A DNA stretch of 64,000 nt from Zeaxanthinibacter enoshimensis (GCF_004362865.1 NZ_SNYI01000001.1:620001-684000), one strand, 5' to 3'. Positions 1 through 9,304 are shown, counted from the first letter of the stretch. A program made the numbers and translations. Notes: a model not told the origin generated them from the letters alone.

Positions 1-2
1 TT

Positions 3-458
3 GTTTTACCAGAGGCCCAGGTCCAGGAAGAGACCATGTATGTTCCCGGCACCGACGGCGAAAAGATGAGTAAAAGTAAAGGGAACCTAATCGATATCTT
101 CCAGCCCGACAAAAAACTGCGCAAGCAAATCATGGGCATAAAGACCGACAGCACCCCCCTGGAAGACCCGAAGGATCCTGACACTGATAACGTGTTTGCC
201 CTTTATAAAATTCTCGGCAATCCGGAACAGGTTGCTGCCATGCGCGACAACTATACCGGCGGAAATTATGGATACGGGCACGCAAAACAAGCCTTGTTTG
301 AGCTGATCTGTGAACGTTTTAAAGAACCCAGGGAGAAATTCGAGTATTACAAAACACATCCCCAGGAAGTCGAGGACGCGCTTGCCTTAGGAGCAGAAAA
401 AGCAGCGGGAGTCGCCTCGGAAGTGCTTAAAAGGGTTAGGGAAAAGCTGGGGTATTAA
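3..458 (+). CDS. trpS: Tryptophanyl-tRNA synthetase, C-terminal part (5' end outside window)
   Basis: This is the C-terminal part of a class I aminoacyl-tRNA synthetase that charges tRNA-Trp in the cytoplasm. The frame is open from base 3, so the gene starts left of the window. The visible part begins with a PEA-like segment and carries the class I signature KMSKSKGN, the lysine-rich loop that holds ATP. The downstream segment (KTDSTPLEDPKDPDTDNVFALYK split over several residues) is the usual TrpS helical C-terminal domain, ending in KLGY and a TAA stop. No terminator hairpin with a T-run is visible before the convergent dprA gene. The identity is well supported by the signature and the C-terminal domain; catalytic HIGH motif and full length cannot be checked. 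Confidence 0.93.
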   Translation, partial: VLPEAQVQEETMYVPGTDGEKMSKSKGNLIDIFQPDKKLRKQIMGIKTDSTPLEDPKDPDTDNVFALYKILGNPEQVAAMRDNYTGGNYGYGHAKQALFELICERFKEPREKFEYYKTHPQEVEDALALGAEKAAGVASEVLKRVREKLGY

Positions 459-642
459 CAATCTCCTTGCCTTGTTCCCGGAAATTAACAAACTGACTGC
501 CCGGTCGGTTCCGGAAGGGCCGGCACTAACATAATATTACTCGTAAACCGATGTAAACAGCTGTTCTGTCGATAAAAGCAGGGATTCAACACACCAATAG
601 CTGTTTTACCTAACCTGGCAGACCACCCGGTCTGTAGCTTCA

Positions 643-1788
643 TTAAGCCAATTCAAATAATTTTCCGGGTAAGGGGCAGATCACACCCTTCATTTCCAGT
701 TCAAAAAGCAAGGCCGAACATGCCGAGACAGGGAGATCGCAGTGTATGGATATTTCATCGAGATGTTGCTTGCCCTTATCTTCCAGAAACTGCACCACCC
801 GCTGCTCCACAGGGTTCAAATCCACGAACAGCTGCTTCTGCACTCCCCTTCCGCCGCTGGCTGTAGCCTCCCAGTTCAGCATATATACCAGATCTTCCGC
901 AGCAGTGAGCAAATGCGCTTTCTGCGACCTGATCAGGGCATTACAGCCACGGCTGAAAACATCTGTGGTTCTCCCGGGTACAGCGAAAACTTCCCGGTTG
1001 TACTCTGCCGCAAGGTTGGCCGTAACCAGGCTGCCCCCTTTTTCACCCGATTCAATGACCACCGTGGCCTGGCTGAGGCCGGCAATGATACGGTTTCGCC
1101 TCAGGAAATTTTCCCTGACCGGCAGGCTTTTGCTCCACTGTTCCGTAAAGAAACCCCCGTTCTTCATGATCATGTCTGCGTAGATCCTATGTTCAGGAGG
1201 GTAGATCCTGTTGAGGCCATGGGCCAGGCAGCCTATGGTCTGCAAGCCGTGAGCCATGGCAGCACGCTGAACACAGATATCAACTCCATAAGCAAAACCA
1301 CTGATGATCACCGGCTCATATACCGCCAGGTCTTCGATGAATTTATGGCAGAAATCCCTGCCCCTGCCGGTCATGTTCCGGGTACCTACAACACTGATGA
1401 TCTTCTTTCCCTCTAGCTCAATATTCCCTTTGTAAAACAACAGTACGGGCCCGTCCGGGCAATGCTGCAGGTTATAGGGATAGCTATGTTGCCTGTAATA
1501 GTAGTACCCGATCCTGTGCTTCCTGATAAAATTCAATTCGCGTTCTGCTGCCCGGGCATGAACAGGGTCGTGAAGACCTGATAACATCGCAGAGCCAATT
1601 CGGTCTATTTTAAGCAACACCTGCATTTTATCGGTGAAAACCGCAGCAGGACTGCCACAATGAGCAATTAATTTTTTTGCGCTGATATCCCCCAGGTTGG
1701 GAATATGCTGTAACCGAAGAGCTGCGAACAGCTCATTTTCGGGTAATTCCGGACCATCACCTCCATTCTTCACATCCTGCCGATCCAT
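643..1788 (-). CDS. dprA: DNA processing protein DprA
   Basis: DprA/Smf binds incoming single-stranded DNA and loads RecA during natural transformation. The 381-residue protein has an N-terminal helix-hairpin-helix-like part (LRLQHIPNLGDISAKKLI), a Rossmann-like core with VVGTRNMTGRGR and the family signature SGFAYGVD, a RIIAGLS/GSLVTA stretch, and a C-terminal winged-helix domain (LNPVEQRVVQFLEDKG). I chose the ATG at 1788 (MDRQDV). An upstream in-frame ATG at 1866 would add 26 residues of no family resemblance and overlap the start of the divergent neighbour. The gene is divergent from the HU-like/SPOR gene and convergent with trpS. Family is certain; whether this strain is transformable is not shown. 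Confidence 0.92.
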   Translation of the reverse strand: MDRQDVKNGGDGPELPENELFAALRLQHIPNLGDISAKKLIAHCGSPAAVFTDKMQVLLKIDRIGSAMLSGLHDPVHARAAERELNFIRKHRIGYYYYRQHSYPYNLQHCPDGPVLLFYKGNIELEGKKIISVVGTRNMTGRGRDFCHKFIEDLAVYEPVIISGFAYGVDICVQRAAMAHGLQTIGCLAHGLNRIYPPEHRIYADMIMKNGGFFTEQWSKSLPVRENFLRRNRIIAGLSQATVVIESGEKGGSLVTANLAAEYNREVFAVPGRTTDVFSRGCNALIRSQKAHLLTAAEDLVYMLNWEATASGGRGVQKQLFVDLNPVEQRVVQFLEDKGKQHLDEISIHCDLPVSACSALLFELEMKGVICPLPGKLFELA

Positions 1789-1853
1789 GTCTGTTAATAA
1801 AAAGTTATCGTTTCTGCTTTTACCCACTGCAAAAATTTTCCATCTTTGTAGAT

Positions 1854-2804
1854 ATGAGTGCAGCATTTTATATAGAAGAACTCCTTTACCGTTATAATTG
1901 TGTCATTGTACCGGGCTTTGGTGCTTTCCTGACACAAATGAAATCTGCTGTACTGCACAAAACAACCAACACTTTTGATCCGCCTTCAAAAGTGATCTCC
2001 TTTAACCAACAGCTGGACAGTAATGACGGCCTGCTGGTTTCCTACATTGCCCATGCGGAGAATACTACCTATGACGCAATGTTGGAAGAGCTCTCCAAAA
2101 CGGTAAAAAAATGGAAAGAGGAGCTGGAAACACAAAAGACACTGAAATTTGGGAACCTTGGTGAATTCCGACTGAATCGCGAAGGCAGGTTACTATTCCG
2201 CCCCGCGAACCAGGTCAACTTCCTGACTGCCTCCTTTGGCCTTAGCTCGGTAGTTTCACCCCAAGTCACTCGGGAAGTCCTTAAAGAAGAAGTACAGGAA
2301 CTGGAAGAACGTATCCCTTTTATCATTACTCCCGAAGAGCGAAAGAAAAGCAACTTCCGCCCTTATTTAAAATATGCAGCCATCCTGTTGCTCGCCTTTT
2401 CTACAGGGGTAACAGGATTCAGGATGTATCAAACTTCTGTTGAAAACCAACAGATCGCAAGGCAACAGGCTCACGAACTGGTTCAGAAAAATATACAGGA
2501 GGCCACTTTCTTCAGTGCTGCCCCGTTAGAATTGCCAGCAATCAGCCTGAATGTTACCAGGAAAGAAGAGGCCCCGAGACACCATGTCATCGCGGGTGCT
2601 TTCCGCTACAAGACAAATGCCGATAAGAAAGTAAGGCAATTAAAGCGGAAAGGTTTTGATTCCGCTGCTTACCTCGGCACCAATTCTTTTGGTCTTCACC
2701 AGGTGGTATACGCCAGTTTCGTGGATTCTCAGGAGGCGCTGGACTACCTGAAAACGGTTAAAGAGAATGTCTCCAGGGATGCCTGGCTGCTTTCTAAGAA
2801 ATAA
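1854..2804 (+). CDS. HU-like (CCDC81-type) and SPOR domain membrane protein
   Basis: The 316-residue protein appears to combine three parts. Residues about 1-120 resemble the two small HU/IHF-like CCDC81 domains found at the N-terminus of Bacteroidota SPOR proteins (YIEELLYRYNCVIVPGFGAF and a second block around FGNLGEF). A single membrane segment follows near residue 165-180 (YAAILLLAFSTGVTGF). Residues about 240-316 form a SPOR fold (HHVIAGAFRYKTNADKKVRQLK), which binds denuded peptidoglycan at division sites. The expected topology is a cytoplasmic HU-like part and a periplasmic SPOR part, so it may link DNA or a cytoplasmic partner to the septum. That role is inference. It starts 66 bp from the dprA start in divergent orientation. 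Confidence 0.8.
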   Translation: MSAAFYIEELLYRYNCVIVPGFGAFLTQMKSAVLHKTTNTFDPPSKVISFNQQLDSNDGLLVSYIAHAENTTYDAMLEELSKTVKKWKEELETQKTLKFGNLGEFRLNREGRLLFRPANQVNFLTASFGLSSVVSPQVTREVLKEEVQELEERIPFIITPEERKKSNFRPYLKYAAILLLAFSTGVTGFRMYQTSVENQQIARQQAHELVQKNIQEATFFSAAPLELPAISLNVTRKEEAPRHHVIAGAFRYKTNADKKVRQLKRKGFDSAAYLGTNSFGLHQVVYASFVDSQEALDYLKTVKENVSRDAWLLSKK

Positions 2805-2870
2805 TCTGAGTTTCCGGAACACTTTCCCACTTTTACGTATCGCTTCCTAATTTCTATGGTATGGCGTCAC

Positions 2871-2897
2871 TTGTGCCAACATTAGCACTTATCTTTG
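2871..2897 (+). promoter_or_regulatory. Bacteroidota-type promoter for the thioesterase gene
   Basis: TTG at 2871-2873 and TATCTTTG at 2890-2897 are separated by 16 nt, close to the flavobacterial TTG / TAnnTTTG arrangement. The -7 element ends 16 nt before the ATG at 2914, which leaves a very short leader. Confidence 0.6.
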
Positions 2898-2913
2898 CAA
2901 AAAATTTTGACCC

Positions 2914-3429
2914 ATGGAGCCTAAAACGCCAAGCGATTCACGAACTATCATGACAGACCTGGTCCTGCCCAGTGAGACCAATCCCCTCAATAATCTTTTT
3001 GGAGGAGAATTGCTGGCCAGGATGGACCGCGCGGCCAGCATTGCTGCCAGGCGACACAGCCGCAGGATCGTTGTTACTGCCTCTGTGAACCACGTGGCCT
3101 TTAACCGCTCCGTACCCCTGGGAAGCGTGGTGACTGTAGAAGCTGCTATCTCCCGTAATTTCAGGACTTCTATGGAAGTTTTTATCGATGTCTGGATAGA
3201 GGATCGTTTCAGCGGTCAGCGAACCAAAGCGAACGAGGCTATCTACACTTTCGTCGCTGTGGATGATACCGGGAAACCTACAGAAGTACCGCCATTGATC
3301 CCGGAGACTAAACAAGAAAAAGAACGCTATGCCGCCGCACTGAGACGAAAACAGCTCAGCCTGGTGCTCGCAGGGAAAATGAAACCTGAGGAAGCGACAG
3401 AACTTAAAGCGTTATTTGTTAGTTCATAA
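2914..3429 (+). CDS. Acyl-CoA thioesterase, YciA/YkhA hotdog family
   Basis: The 171-residue cytoplasmic protein should hydrolyse acyl-CoA thioesters to free acid and CoA. It has the hotdog-fold signature NPLNNLFGGELLARMD, in which the Asn and the following Asp region form the active site, followed by ASVNHVAF and VPLGSVVTVEA, as in YciA and YkhA proteins. One hotdog domain is present, with a C-terminal charged helix. It has its own promoter-like sequence and a strong terminator, so it is probably monocistronic. Chain-length preference cannot be read from the sequence. Confidence 0.87.
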   Translation: MEPKTPSDSRTIMTDLVLPSETNPLNNLFGGELLARMDRAASIAARRHSRRIVVTASVNHVAFNRSVPLGSVVTVEAAISRNFRTSMEVFIDVWIEDRFSGQRTKANEAIYTFVAVDDTGKPTEVPPLIPETKQEKERYAAALRRKQLSLVLAGKMKPEEATELKALFVSS

Positions 3430-3433
3430 ATAA

Positions 3434-3467
3434 AAAATGTCCCGTTCTATACGGGACATTTTATTTT
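3434..3467. terminator. Bidirectional rho-independent terminator
   Basis: A 12-bp perfect stem (3434-3445 with 3451-3462) encloses a 5-nt loop, flanked by A-rich sequence on the left and TTATTTT on the right. It lies between the convergent thioesterase and aldo/keto reductase genes and its right flank includes the reductase stop codon, so it can serve both. Confidence 0.85.
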
Positions 3468-4305
3468 AGAAATCAAAGTTATCCGGGTCCGGACCAAAGC
3501 GCTTTCCTTTATCCATAGCATCGAGCCTGTCCATATCTTCCTGCGAAAGTTCAAAGTCGAAGACCTGTGAATTAGCAATGATCCGCTCTTTTTTGGTCGA
3601 TTTCGGGATGGTGACCACTCCTTTCTGCAGGTCCCACCTGAGTACTACCTGGGCAATACTGCGTCCGTATTTATCCGCAAGTGCCTCAAATTCCTTTTGC
3701 TTAAATATATTTCCCTGCATCATAGGAGACCAGGCTTCGTACTGGATCTTATGCTTACGACAGAAATCGATCAGCTCTGGTTGCACCAGGTAGGGGTGAA
3801 ACTCCATTTGGTTCACCATGGGGACTGTTTCTGCTGTTTCCATCAGGTCTTCCAGGTGATGCTGCAGAAAATTGCTTACCCCTATAGCTCTCACCTTCTT
3901 TTCCGCGTACAGTTTTTCCAATGCCCTCCAGGTATCCTTATATTTCCCGTCTACCGGCCAGTGTACCAGGTAAAGGTCGAGGTAATCGGTACCCAGCCGC
4001 TGCAGGCTGGCCTCAAATGCCTTTAAGGTACTCTCGTAGCCCTGGTCGCTGTTCCACACCTTGCTGACCAGGAATACCTCTTCCCGTTTCAAACCGCTTT
4101 CTGCGATTCCCCTGCCCACGCCTTCTTCATTATTGTAGACGGCGGCAGTATCAATATGGCGGTAACCCGCGTCCAGGGCCCATTTTACAGCATTAACCAC
4201 CTCCTGCCCGTCTTCAGCCAGGTAAACGCCCAAACCAAAGTAAGGCATGGCCACGCCATTGTGCAGTTTAAATGTCCCTTGTAGATCTGTAATGTGCTGT
4301 TGCAT
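3466..4305 (-). CDS. Aldo/keto reductase
   Basis: This is a 279-residue NADPH-dependent oxidoreductase of the aldo/keto reductase superfamily, of the bacterial YvgN / 2,5-diketogluconate-reductase type. The catalytic tetrad is visible as Asp52, Tyr57, Lys82 and His115, set in the motifs GYRHIDTAAVY, SKVWNSD and YLVHWP. The C-terminal cofactor signature VTIPKSTKKERI is present. The (beta/alpha)8 barrel is full length with no signal peptide. It starts 9 bp after the stop of the EnvC-like gene upstream and may be co-transcribed with it, although the functions are unrelated. The substrate is unknown; these enzymes often detoxify methylglyoxal and other aldehydes. Confidence 0.92.
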   Translation of the reverse strand: MQQHITDLQGTFKLHNGVAMPYFGLGVYLAEDGQEVVNAVKWALDAGYRHIDTAAVYNNEEGVGRGIAESGLKREEVFLVSKVWNSDQGYESTLKAFEASLQRLGTDYLDLYLVHWPVDGKYKDTWRALEKLYAEKKVRAIGVSNFLQHHLEDLMETAETVPMVNQMEFHPYLVQPELIDFCRKHKIQYEAWSPMMQGNIFKQKEFEALADKYGRSIAQVVLRWDLQKGVVTIPKSTKKERIIANSQVFDFELSQEDMDRLDAMDKGKRFGPDPDNFDF

Positions 4306-4314
4306 ATTTATCTT

Positions 4315-5547
4315 TTAAAGCCTGTAAATCCATTCCTCGGGGTTGAGCCTGGTCGCGTCCCGGTAGAGATAGAATTTCAGTTGTGTAAGGCCACTGGCCC
4401 TGTTGGTATATATCTCGCCTAATTCTTCCTTGGCTGCAACCTTGTCCCCTTTCTTGACATACAGGTTAGAGAGGTTGTAATACGTACTGATATAGTTTCC
4501 ATGCTTGATCTGCACCCCTTTATTACCACCGGGTACAGCCAGGATAGCTATGACCTCGCCTTCGAAAACGGCCCTGGCCTTGGCGCCTTCGTCCGTGGCG
4601 ATGATAACCCCGTTACTCTGGTGTTTGATGCCGGGGTAAACCGCATCTTTATAGATCCCGAACCCTTGTCGCTTTATCCCTTTTTCAACCGGCCATATCA
4701 GCCTTCCCTTATTTGCTGAAAAATTGTTCGCCACCAATTCGGCCTCGGGGGTAAGTACAAATTTAGAGTTATCACCACTGCTTTTACCGGCCTCTTTATT
4801 GGCGGCAACAATTGCCGACCGGATCAGCCTTTCTATCTGCTGGTCTATCTTCCGTGCTTCTTTCTGTTTTGCATCGATGGCGGATGCATATTTACTTTCA
4901 TTCTGCCGGATGGTCTGGAGCAGGGCTTTCTGGTCCCCGATCTCTTTCATCAACTGGTTCTTCACCTTCTGGTTTTCGGCCACTAAGGCATCTTTGGCCT
5001 TCCGTTGTTCGGCCAGGGATTTATTCAGCTGGGCCAACTCCTCGGTCTTGGCCACAATAGCCTCTCCCTGTTCTTTGCGAAACTGGGTATATTGTTTCAT
5101 ATACTGCAGCCGTTTAAAAGCCTGGAAGAAACTTTCAGCAGATAAAAGGAACATCAGGCGGTTCTGCTTAGCCCTGCTCTGGTAGGAACGACGGATCATC
5201 TGGGCGTAATCCTTCTTTAAGATCTCAAGGTCTTCCCTTAATGCACTTATCTTCCTGATATTCGCATTCACCTGCCGGCTGAGAAGGTTCGATTCCTGGT
5301 TGGTTACCCTGATCAGCTGCTGGCTCACCATGATCTTCCTGTCCAGGGACTCCAGCTGGTCCACAATATTTCCCTTCTTTTTCTTTTGGGCAAACAGCAG
5401 GCGGTTCATTTCTGCGATCTCCTTTTGGAGCCTTTCCCTCCGGGCTTCCAGGGCCTTCTGTTCGCTGGACTGTGCATAGGTATTTAAGCTGATCAGCGAA
5501 AATATAACGATCAGTATTTTGAAAATATATGAAACCTTAATCTTCAT
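4315..5547 (-). CDS. EnvC-type murein hydrolase activator with degenerate M23 domain
   Basis: The 410-residue exported protein has a signal peptide (residues 1-25, ending near NTYAQ), a long coiled coil (about 27-255, with EIAEMNRLLFAQKKKKG and many Glu/Lys/Gln heptads) and a C-terminal LytM/M23-like domain (about 280-410). The zinc ligands of active M23 peptidases are lost: the first motif reads KHQSNGV rather than HxxxD, and the usual HLHF motif reads TQLKFYL. By analogy with E. coli EnvC it should activate an amidase at the septum rather than cut peptidoglycan. It follows the DUF4292 gene by one base, within a run of envelope genes. Confidence 0.88.
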   Translation of the reverse strand: MKIKVSYIFKILIVIFSLISLNTYAQSSEQKALEARRERLQKEIAEMNRLLFAQKKKKGNIVDQLESLDRKIMVSQQLIRVTNQESNLLSRQVNANIRKISALREDLEILKKDYAQMIRRSYQSRAKQNRLMFLLSAESFFQAFKRLQYMKQYTQFRKEQGEAIVAKTEELAQLNKSLAEQRKAKDALVAENQKVKNQLMKEIGDQKALLQTIRQNESKYASAIDAKQKEARKIDQQIERLIRSAIVAANKEAGKSSGDNSKFVLTPEAELVANNFSANKGRLIWPVEKGIKRQGFGIYKDAVYPGIKHQSNGVIIATDEGAKARAVFEGEVIAILAVPGGNKGVQIKHGNYISTYYNLSNLYVKKGDKVAAKEELGEIYTNRASGLTQLKFYLYRDATRLNPEEWIYRL

Positions 5548-5548
5548 A

Positions 5549-6334
5549 TTATTTTAGCACGATCTCGTTAAAACCATTCGGTATTTTAAATGGAAAATTC
5601 AGGCTGCGGTTGACCTCAAGGCTTTTATACTCTAACTGGATGTTGTTCTGCCGGTCTTTCTCGATGACGGTAATCCCAACTTCTTCGGGCAACATCCTCT
5701 TGGATACTTCCTGGTAGTTCTTGTAACTTACCTGCAGCAAACGTCCTTCCATAGGCTGGGCGATCTGCTGGAAAGCCAGCATAAAGAACTTTGGCTCCAT
5801 ACTGTATTCCGTCTTCAGCGTCCCCCTATCTGTACCCGGTCGCAGCAGGTAGCTGCCAGGTGTAGGAGATAACTCGTATTTGTCTTCCGTAAGGTCATAG
5901 AGCGCCTGCCCCAGTAAAAGATTCTGAATCTTTTCAAAGTCGAGCGTGGTTCCCAACAGGTCACTGAAATAGCTATAATCCCCGTCAAAATATTCGTTCT
6001 CTAACTTATTGTAGAAAGATACCTTGTTAGGCGTAATATAAGCTTTTACCACGCCCAGGGGAGCGCTTATCCAGATCACTTTGTCCTTTTCCATTCTCAG
6101 GCTGACGTTTACGCTTTGAGTGGCATCACCGTCCTGGTATGTAATACGCATCCGCCCGCTCAAAGTTTTAAAGTCCGGCTGGTTCTTATAATGGTTTTTA
6201 ATAACGGCTTTTGCGGAGAGTTTGGAATTCACCGTCCCGTCCAGGGCAACCCGGGATGAAGAACAGGAATAGAATACTCCCAGGCACAAGATCGCCATTA
6301 AAAAACGAGTTGTGTATAGCGTTAGTCCTTTCAT
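5549..6334 (-). CDS. DUF4292 family lipoprotein
   Basis: The 261-residue protein starts with a lipoprotein signal (hydrophobic core LMAILCLGVFY followed by SCSSS), so it should be lipid-anchored, most likely at the outer membrane. The body is beta-rich (SGRMRITYQDGD, VWISAPLGVVKAYITPNKV), and the pattern matches DUF4292, a LolA/LolB-like fold common in Bacteroidota. I infer a role in handling lipid or lipoprotein at the envelope, but no function is established. The TPR gene lies 4 bp upstream and the EnvC-like gene 1 bp downstream, so the three are almost surely one transcription unit. Family assignment is from memory of the pattern. Confidence 0.8.
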   Translation of the reverse strand: MKGLTLYTTRFLMAILCLGVFYSCSSSRVALDGTVNSKLSAKAVIKNHYKNQPDFKTLSGRMRITYQDGDATQSVNVSLRMEKDKVIWISAPLGVVKAYITPNKVSFYNKLENEYFDGDYSYFSDLLGTTLDFEKIQNLLLGQALYDLTEDKYELSPTPGSYLLRPGTDRGTLKTEYSMEPKFFMLAFQQIAQPMEGRLLQVSYKNYQEVSKRMLPEEVGITVIEKDRQNNIQLEYKSLEVNRSLNFPFKIPNGFNEIVLK

Positions 6335-6338
6335 AGCA

Positions 6339-7250
6339 TTAAGAACCTTTTTTAGTTTTACTAAGATACATATTTGCCTTCACAGAATCTCCTACAGCCT
6401 GGTAAGCCGAAGCCAGTTCCCTGAAGAATTTTACTTCCAGTTTTGGATCATCCAGCAGGTAATCCAGGCCTTCTTCCAATACACCGATTGCCTCCTTGTT
6501 TTTCCCATTACGCTGCAGGGCTAACCCGTAGGCATAATAGAAAAAAGGATTGGCCGGGTAGCTTTCCAGATGTTCGGCAGCTGCGGATTCCAATTGAATA
6601 AACCCCGAAGTCTCTATCAGCTTGTTCAGCTCGTTGATCGACTGCTGCTGGGGGTTGTCCTCAACTGCTTCCTCTTCGATTTCTCCTGGAACCCCCAGGG
6701 AAAGCGAATCTTCCAGCTGCCTTTGCAGCAGGGCTCTGAATTCACTATTCCTCAGCCCCTGCAGGATCTCCAGGGACTCCCTGAATTGTCCTTCCCTGTA
6801 AAGGGCGAGTGCGAGCTTTTCCTTAAAGTCCGGATCAGACCAGGGTAGACGATCCTTCAGCAGGGCCACAGACAGGCCTTGCTGCGCTTGTACCCGCACC
6901 AGGGTCTGTATGTACCAGGGATTACCAGGTTCGCCGCTTACGGCTGCCAGGGCTGCTTCCTTCGCCTGAACAAAGGCGTTCTGTTCCAGGTATAGCCTGG
7001 CCAGTTCATGGTCTACCACTGCCATGCCGGGCTGCATTTCCTGACATTCAAGAAACGCTTTTACAGCTTTATCGTAGTTCCCTATCCCTTTTTGTTTTAA
7101 CCCTTCAAAAAAAGATTCCTGGAAAGCATCAGTATATAATTCGAGGGACAAAGCAGCACTCTCCTGTTCTGGTTCCTGGCCATAATTATTCCAGGGGAAA
7201 AGGAACATTCCCAGCACCATCAGTACAATACCTCTGTTCGCCCTATGCAT
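6339..7250 (-). CDS. Exported TPR-repeat protein
   Basis: The 303-residue protein has an N-terminal signal (about residues 1-24, MVLGMFLFPWNNYG) and several tetratricopeptide-like helical repeats, e.g. around GIGNYDKAVKAFLECQEMQ, ARLYLEQNAFVQAKEAAL, ALYREGQFRESLEIL and YGLALQRNGKNKEAIGVLE. It should be a periplasmic or membrane-associated scaffold. It lies between dut and the DUF4292 lipoprotein gene, and this gene order is familiar from flavobacterial genomes. No catalytic motif is present and the partner is unknown. Confidence 0.82.
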   Translation of the reverse strand: MHRANRGIVLMVLGMFLFPWNNYGQEPEQESAALSLELYTDAFQESFFEGLKQKGIGNYDKAVKAFLECQEMQPGMAVVDHELARLYLEQNAFVQAKEAALAAVSGEPGNPWYIQTLVRVQAQQGLSVALLKDRLPWSDPDFKEKLALALYREGQFRESLEILQGLRNSEFRALLQRQLEDSLSLGVPGEIEEEAVEDNPQQQSINELNKLIETSGFIQLESAAAEHLESYPANPFFYYAYGLALQRNGKNKEAIGVLEEGLDYLLDDPKLEVKFFRELASAYQAVGDSVKANMYLSKTKKGS

Positions 7251-7290
7251 TTCTTCTCTTTAAAAAATCCCGGGGGATCTCTTTATTATC

Positions 7291-7725
7291 TCACTTCTTT
7301 CCGGTACTGCCAAATGCACCGCTTCCACGGCTTGTTTCGGACAGTGCTTCGGTAACTTCCCACTCGGCCCTTTCGTGCCGTGCAATAACCATTTGTGCCA
7401 CCCGGTCGCCGTCTTCCACCGTGAAGGGCTCGTTGGACAAGTTAACGAGGATGATCCCGATCTCCCCCCTGTAATCAGCATCAATCGTGCCAGGTGTATT
7501 CAGTACGGTAACTCCTTTTTTTGCGGCCAGACCGGACCTGGGACGGACCTGGGCTTCGAATCCGACCGGTAGTTCCATATAGAGGCCGGTGGGGATGACA
7601 GCGCGTTCCAGTGATTTAAGTGTGACCGGTTGCTGAAGGTTAGCTCTCAGATCCATGCCGGCAGAGGCCATGGTCTCATAAGCGGGCAGGGCATGGGACG
7701 AACGATTTACGATCTTGATCTTCAT
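7291..7725 (-). CDS. dut: dUTP diphosphatase
   Basis: The 144-residue protein hydrolyses dUTP to dUMP and pyrophosphate, keeping uracil out of DNA and feeding thymidylate synthesis. All five trimeric dUTPase motifs are visible in order: AGMDLRAN (1), PRSGLA (2), [11 protein letters not shown] (3, with the catalytic Asp), RVAQMVI (4) and the glycine-rich C-terminal [10 protein letters not shown] (5). Length is normal for the homotrimeric class. The start overlaps the end of the flippase gene by 4 bp, which indicates translational coupling. Confidence 0.96.
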   Translation of the reverse strand: MKIKIVNRSSHALPAYETMASAGMDLRANLQQPVTLKSLERAVIPTGLYMELPVGFEAQVRPRSGLAAKKGVTVLNTPGTIDADYRGEIGIILVNLSNEPFTVEDGDRVAQMVIARHERAEWEVTEALSETSRGSGAFGSTGKK

Positions 7726-9182
7726 CGGAATTGTTTTAAGAATATTTGTTGTAAGCGTTCTTTTTCCAGTCGGTATACCAGAAACAGGAATACCAGGAAC
7801 AAGATGGTTCCCACGATCAGGTTACGGTCAAAGACGTAAAAAGAAAGTACGGAAAAGAGAACGGAAATTGAACCGTAAAAAATAATTTTTCTGAAGTTAT
7901 AGGGCACAGGGTAATACCGTTGTCCGAAATAAAACGAAAGACCCAGCATAGTGGCGTAGGCAGCCAGTGTGGCAATGGCCGAAGCGTAATAGCCGATAGT
8001 GGGAATGAAAAGGACATTGATCAGGATGGTGATCACTGCGCCTACAATAGAGATAATGGCCCCGAATCGGGTCCGGTCCGTCACCTTGTACCAAACCGAG
8101 AGGTTGTGGTAGATACCCAGGCAAAATCCTGCAAGTACAATTATCGGGACCACCGGCATGGCTTCCCAGTAAGCTTTATCGATGATGATCACCTTCAGGA
8201 TATCGGCATAAACGACCACCGCCAGCAGGATTACGCTGCCCAGGACCACGAAATAATTGGTGATCTGTGCGTAAGCCTTTTGGGGGTTCTCAGAATTAGC
8301 GTGACTGAAGAAGAAGGGTTCTATCCCCAGCCGGAAAGCTGTGGCAAAAAGCGTCATGAACAGCGCAAGCTTATAGCAGGCGGAGTATTTACCTATCTCG
8401 CTTTTGGCAATATCCTCTGGCAGTAGTTCCGACAACAGAATGCGGTCAAAGACTTCATTTATCGTAAAGGCTATCCCCGCGATCATCACTGGAAGACCAT
8501 ACCGCATCATCGAATTAAACATCCGCTTATTAAATATGTACGGCCTCCGGAAATACAGCCGGGACATGATCAGCAGGGTAACGGCGCTGGCCACCAGGTT
8601 GGAAATAAAGATGTACGAGATTTCATAATCCGGCACGTACAGACTGTCGAAAACGGAAGTTTCACCCCTGGCAAGTTTTGGTAACAGCAATAGGAAAAAC
8701 ACGTTAAGCCCCAGGTTGATCATCACGTTGATGATCTTGACTACGGCGTATTTCATTGGTTTTTCATTTGCCCTAAGCCAGGCAAACGGGACTATGGAAA
8801 GGGCGTCCAGCCCAAGGATAAAAATAAAATAATTGAAGTATTCCGGGTCTATATTCAGAATGCTTACCAATTGGTCACTTAGCAGGAAACCGAGCAGAAC
8901 AAAGAGCGCCGTGGAGGTCAGCAGGCTTATCAGGGCTGTTGAGACCACTTCTTTCTTTTGCTCTTCCTTATTGTAAAAACGGAAGAAAGCAGTCTCCATC
9001 CCGTAAGACAGGATGACGTTGAAAATAGCAAACCAGGCGAAGATAAGGGTGACTTCTCCGTATGCGCCCGGGGGCATTACCCTGGTGTACAGCGGGACCA
9101 GGATGAATGAGAGCATTCGTGGTAACACCGTGGCCAAACCATAAATAAAGGTTTGCTTAAAAAGTTTCTGAAATAAGCTCAA
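7722..9182 (-). CDS. Polysaccharide flippase / Wzx-like membrane protein
   Basis: The 486-residue protein has 12-14 predicted hydrophobic helices and the N-terminal pattern [27 protein letters not shown] of the MOP-exporter (Wzx/RfbX, polysaccharide synthase) family. It should move undecaprenyl-linked saccharide or a similar lipid-linked substrate across the inner membrane. The start is a TTG at 9182; the next Met would cut into the first membrane helix. It is not in the polysaccharide locus at 31-61 kb but in a conserved-looking group with dut, a TPR protein and DUF4292, so it may serve a housekeeping envelope glycan. A second, different flippase is encoded at 51656. Confidence 0.88.
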   Translation of the reverse strand: MSLFQKLFKQTFIYGLATVLPRMLSFILVPLYTRVMPPGAYGEVTLIFAWFAIFNVILSYGMETAFFRFYNKEEQKKEVVSTALISLLTSTALFVLLGFLLSDQLVSILNIDPEYFNYFIFILGLDALSIVPFAWLRANEKPMKYAVVKIINVMINLGLNVFFLLLLPKLARGETSVFDSLYVPDYEISYIFISNLVASAVTLLIMSRLYFRRPYIFNKRMFNSMMRYGLPVMIAGIAFTINEVFDRILLSELLPEDIAKSEIGKYSACYKLALFMTLFATAFRLGIEPFFFSHANSENPQKAYAQITNYFVVLGSVILLAVVVYADILKVIIIDKAYWEAMPVVPIIVLAGFCLGIYHNLSVWYKVTDRTRFGAIISIVGAVITILINVLFIPTIGYYASAIATLAAYATMLGLSFYFGQRYYPVPYNFRKIIFYGSISVLFSVLSFYVFDRNLIVGTILFLVFLFLVYRLEKERLQQIFLKQFR

Positions 9183-9304
9183 GTCCGCCTCTGTTAGGTA
9201 GTCATTAAAAGTAGGTATTTAATACCTGCCAGCAAAGCGGCAGTTATGAATCATAAACGGGGGCTGAGAAAATTATTGTGCAGGCCCGGAGAGGCTTCTG
9301 TCCA

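Noticed and set aside
619-634. Hairpin (6-bp arms, 4-nt loop) after dprA as terminator
   Set aside because: No T-run follows on either strand; the stem is short.
742-1416. Plus-strand reading frame of 224 residues
   Set aside because: It lies wholly antisense to dprA, has no recognisable domain and its composition reflects the complementary coding strand.
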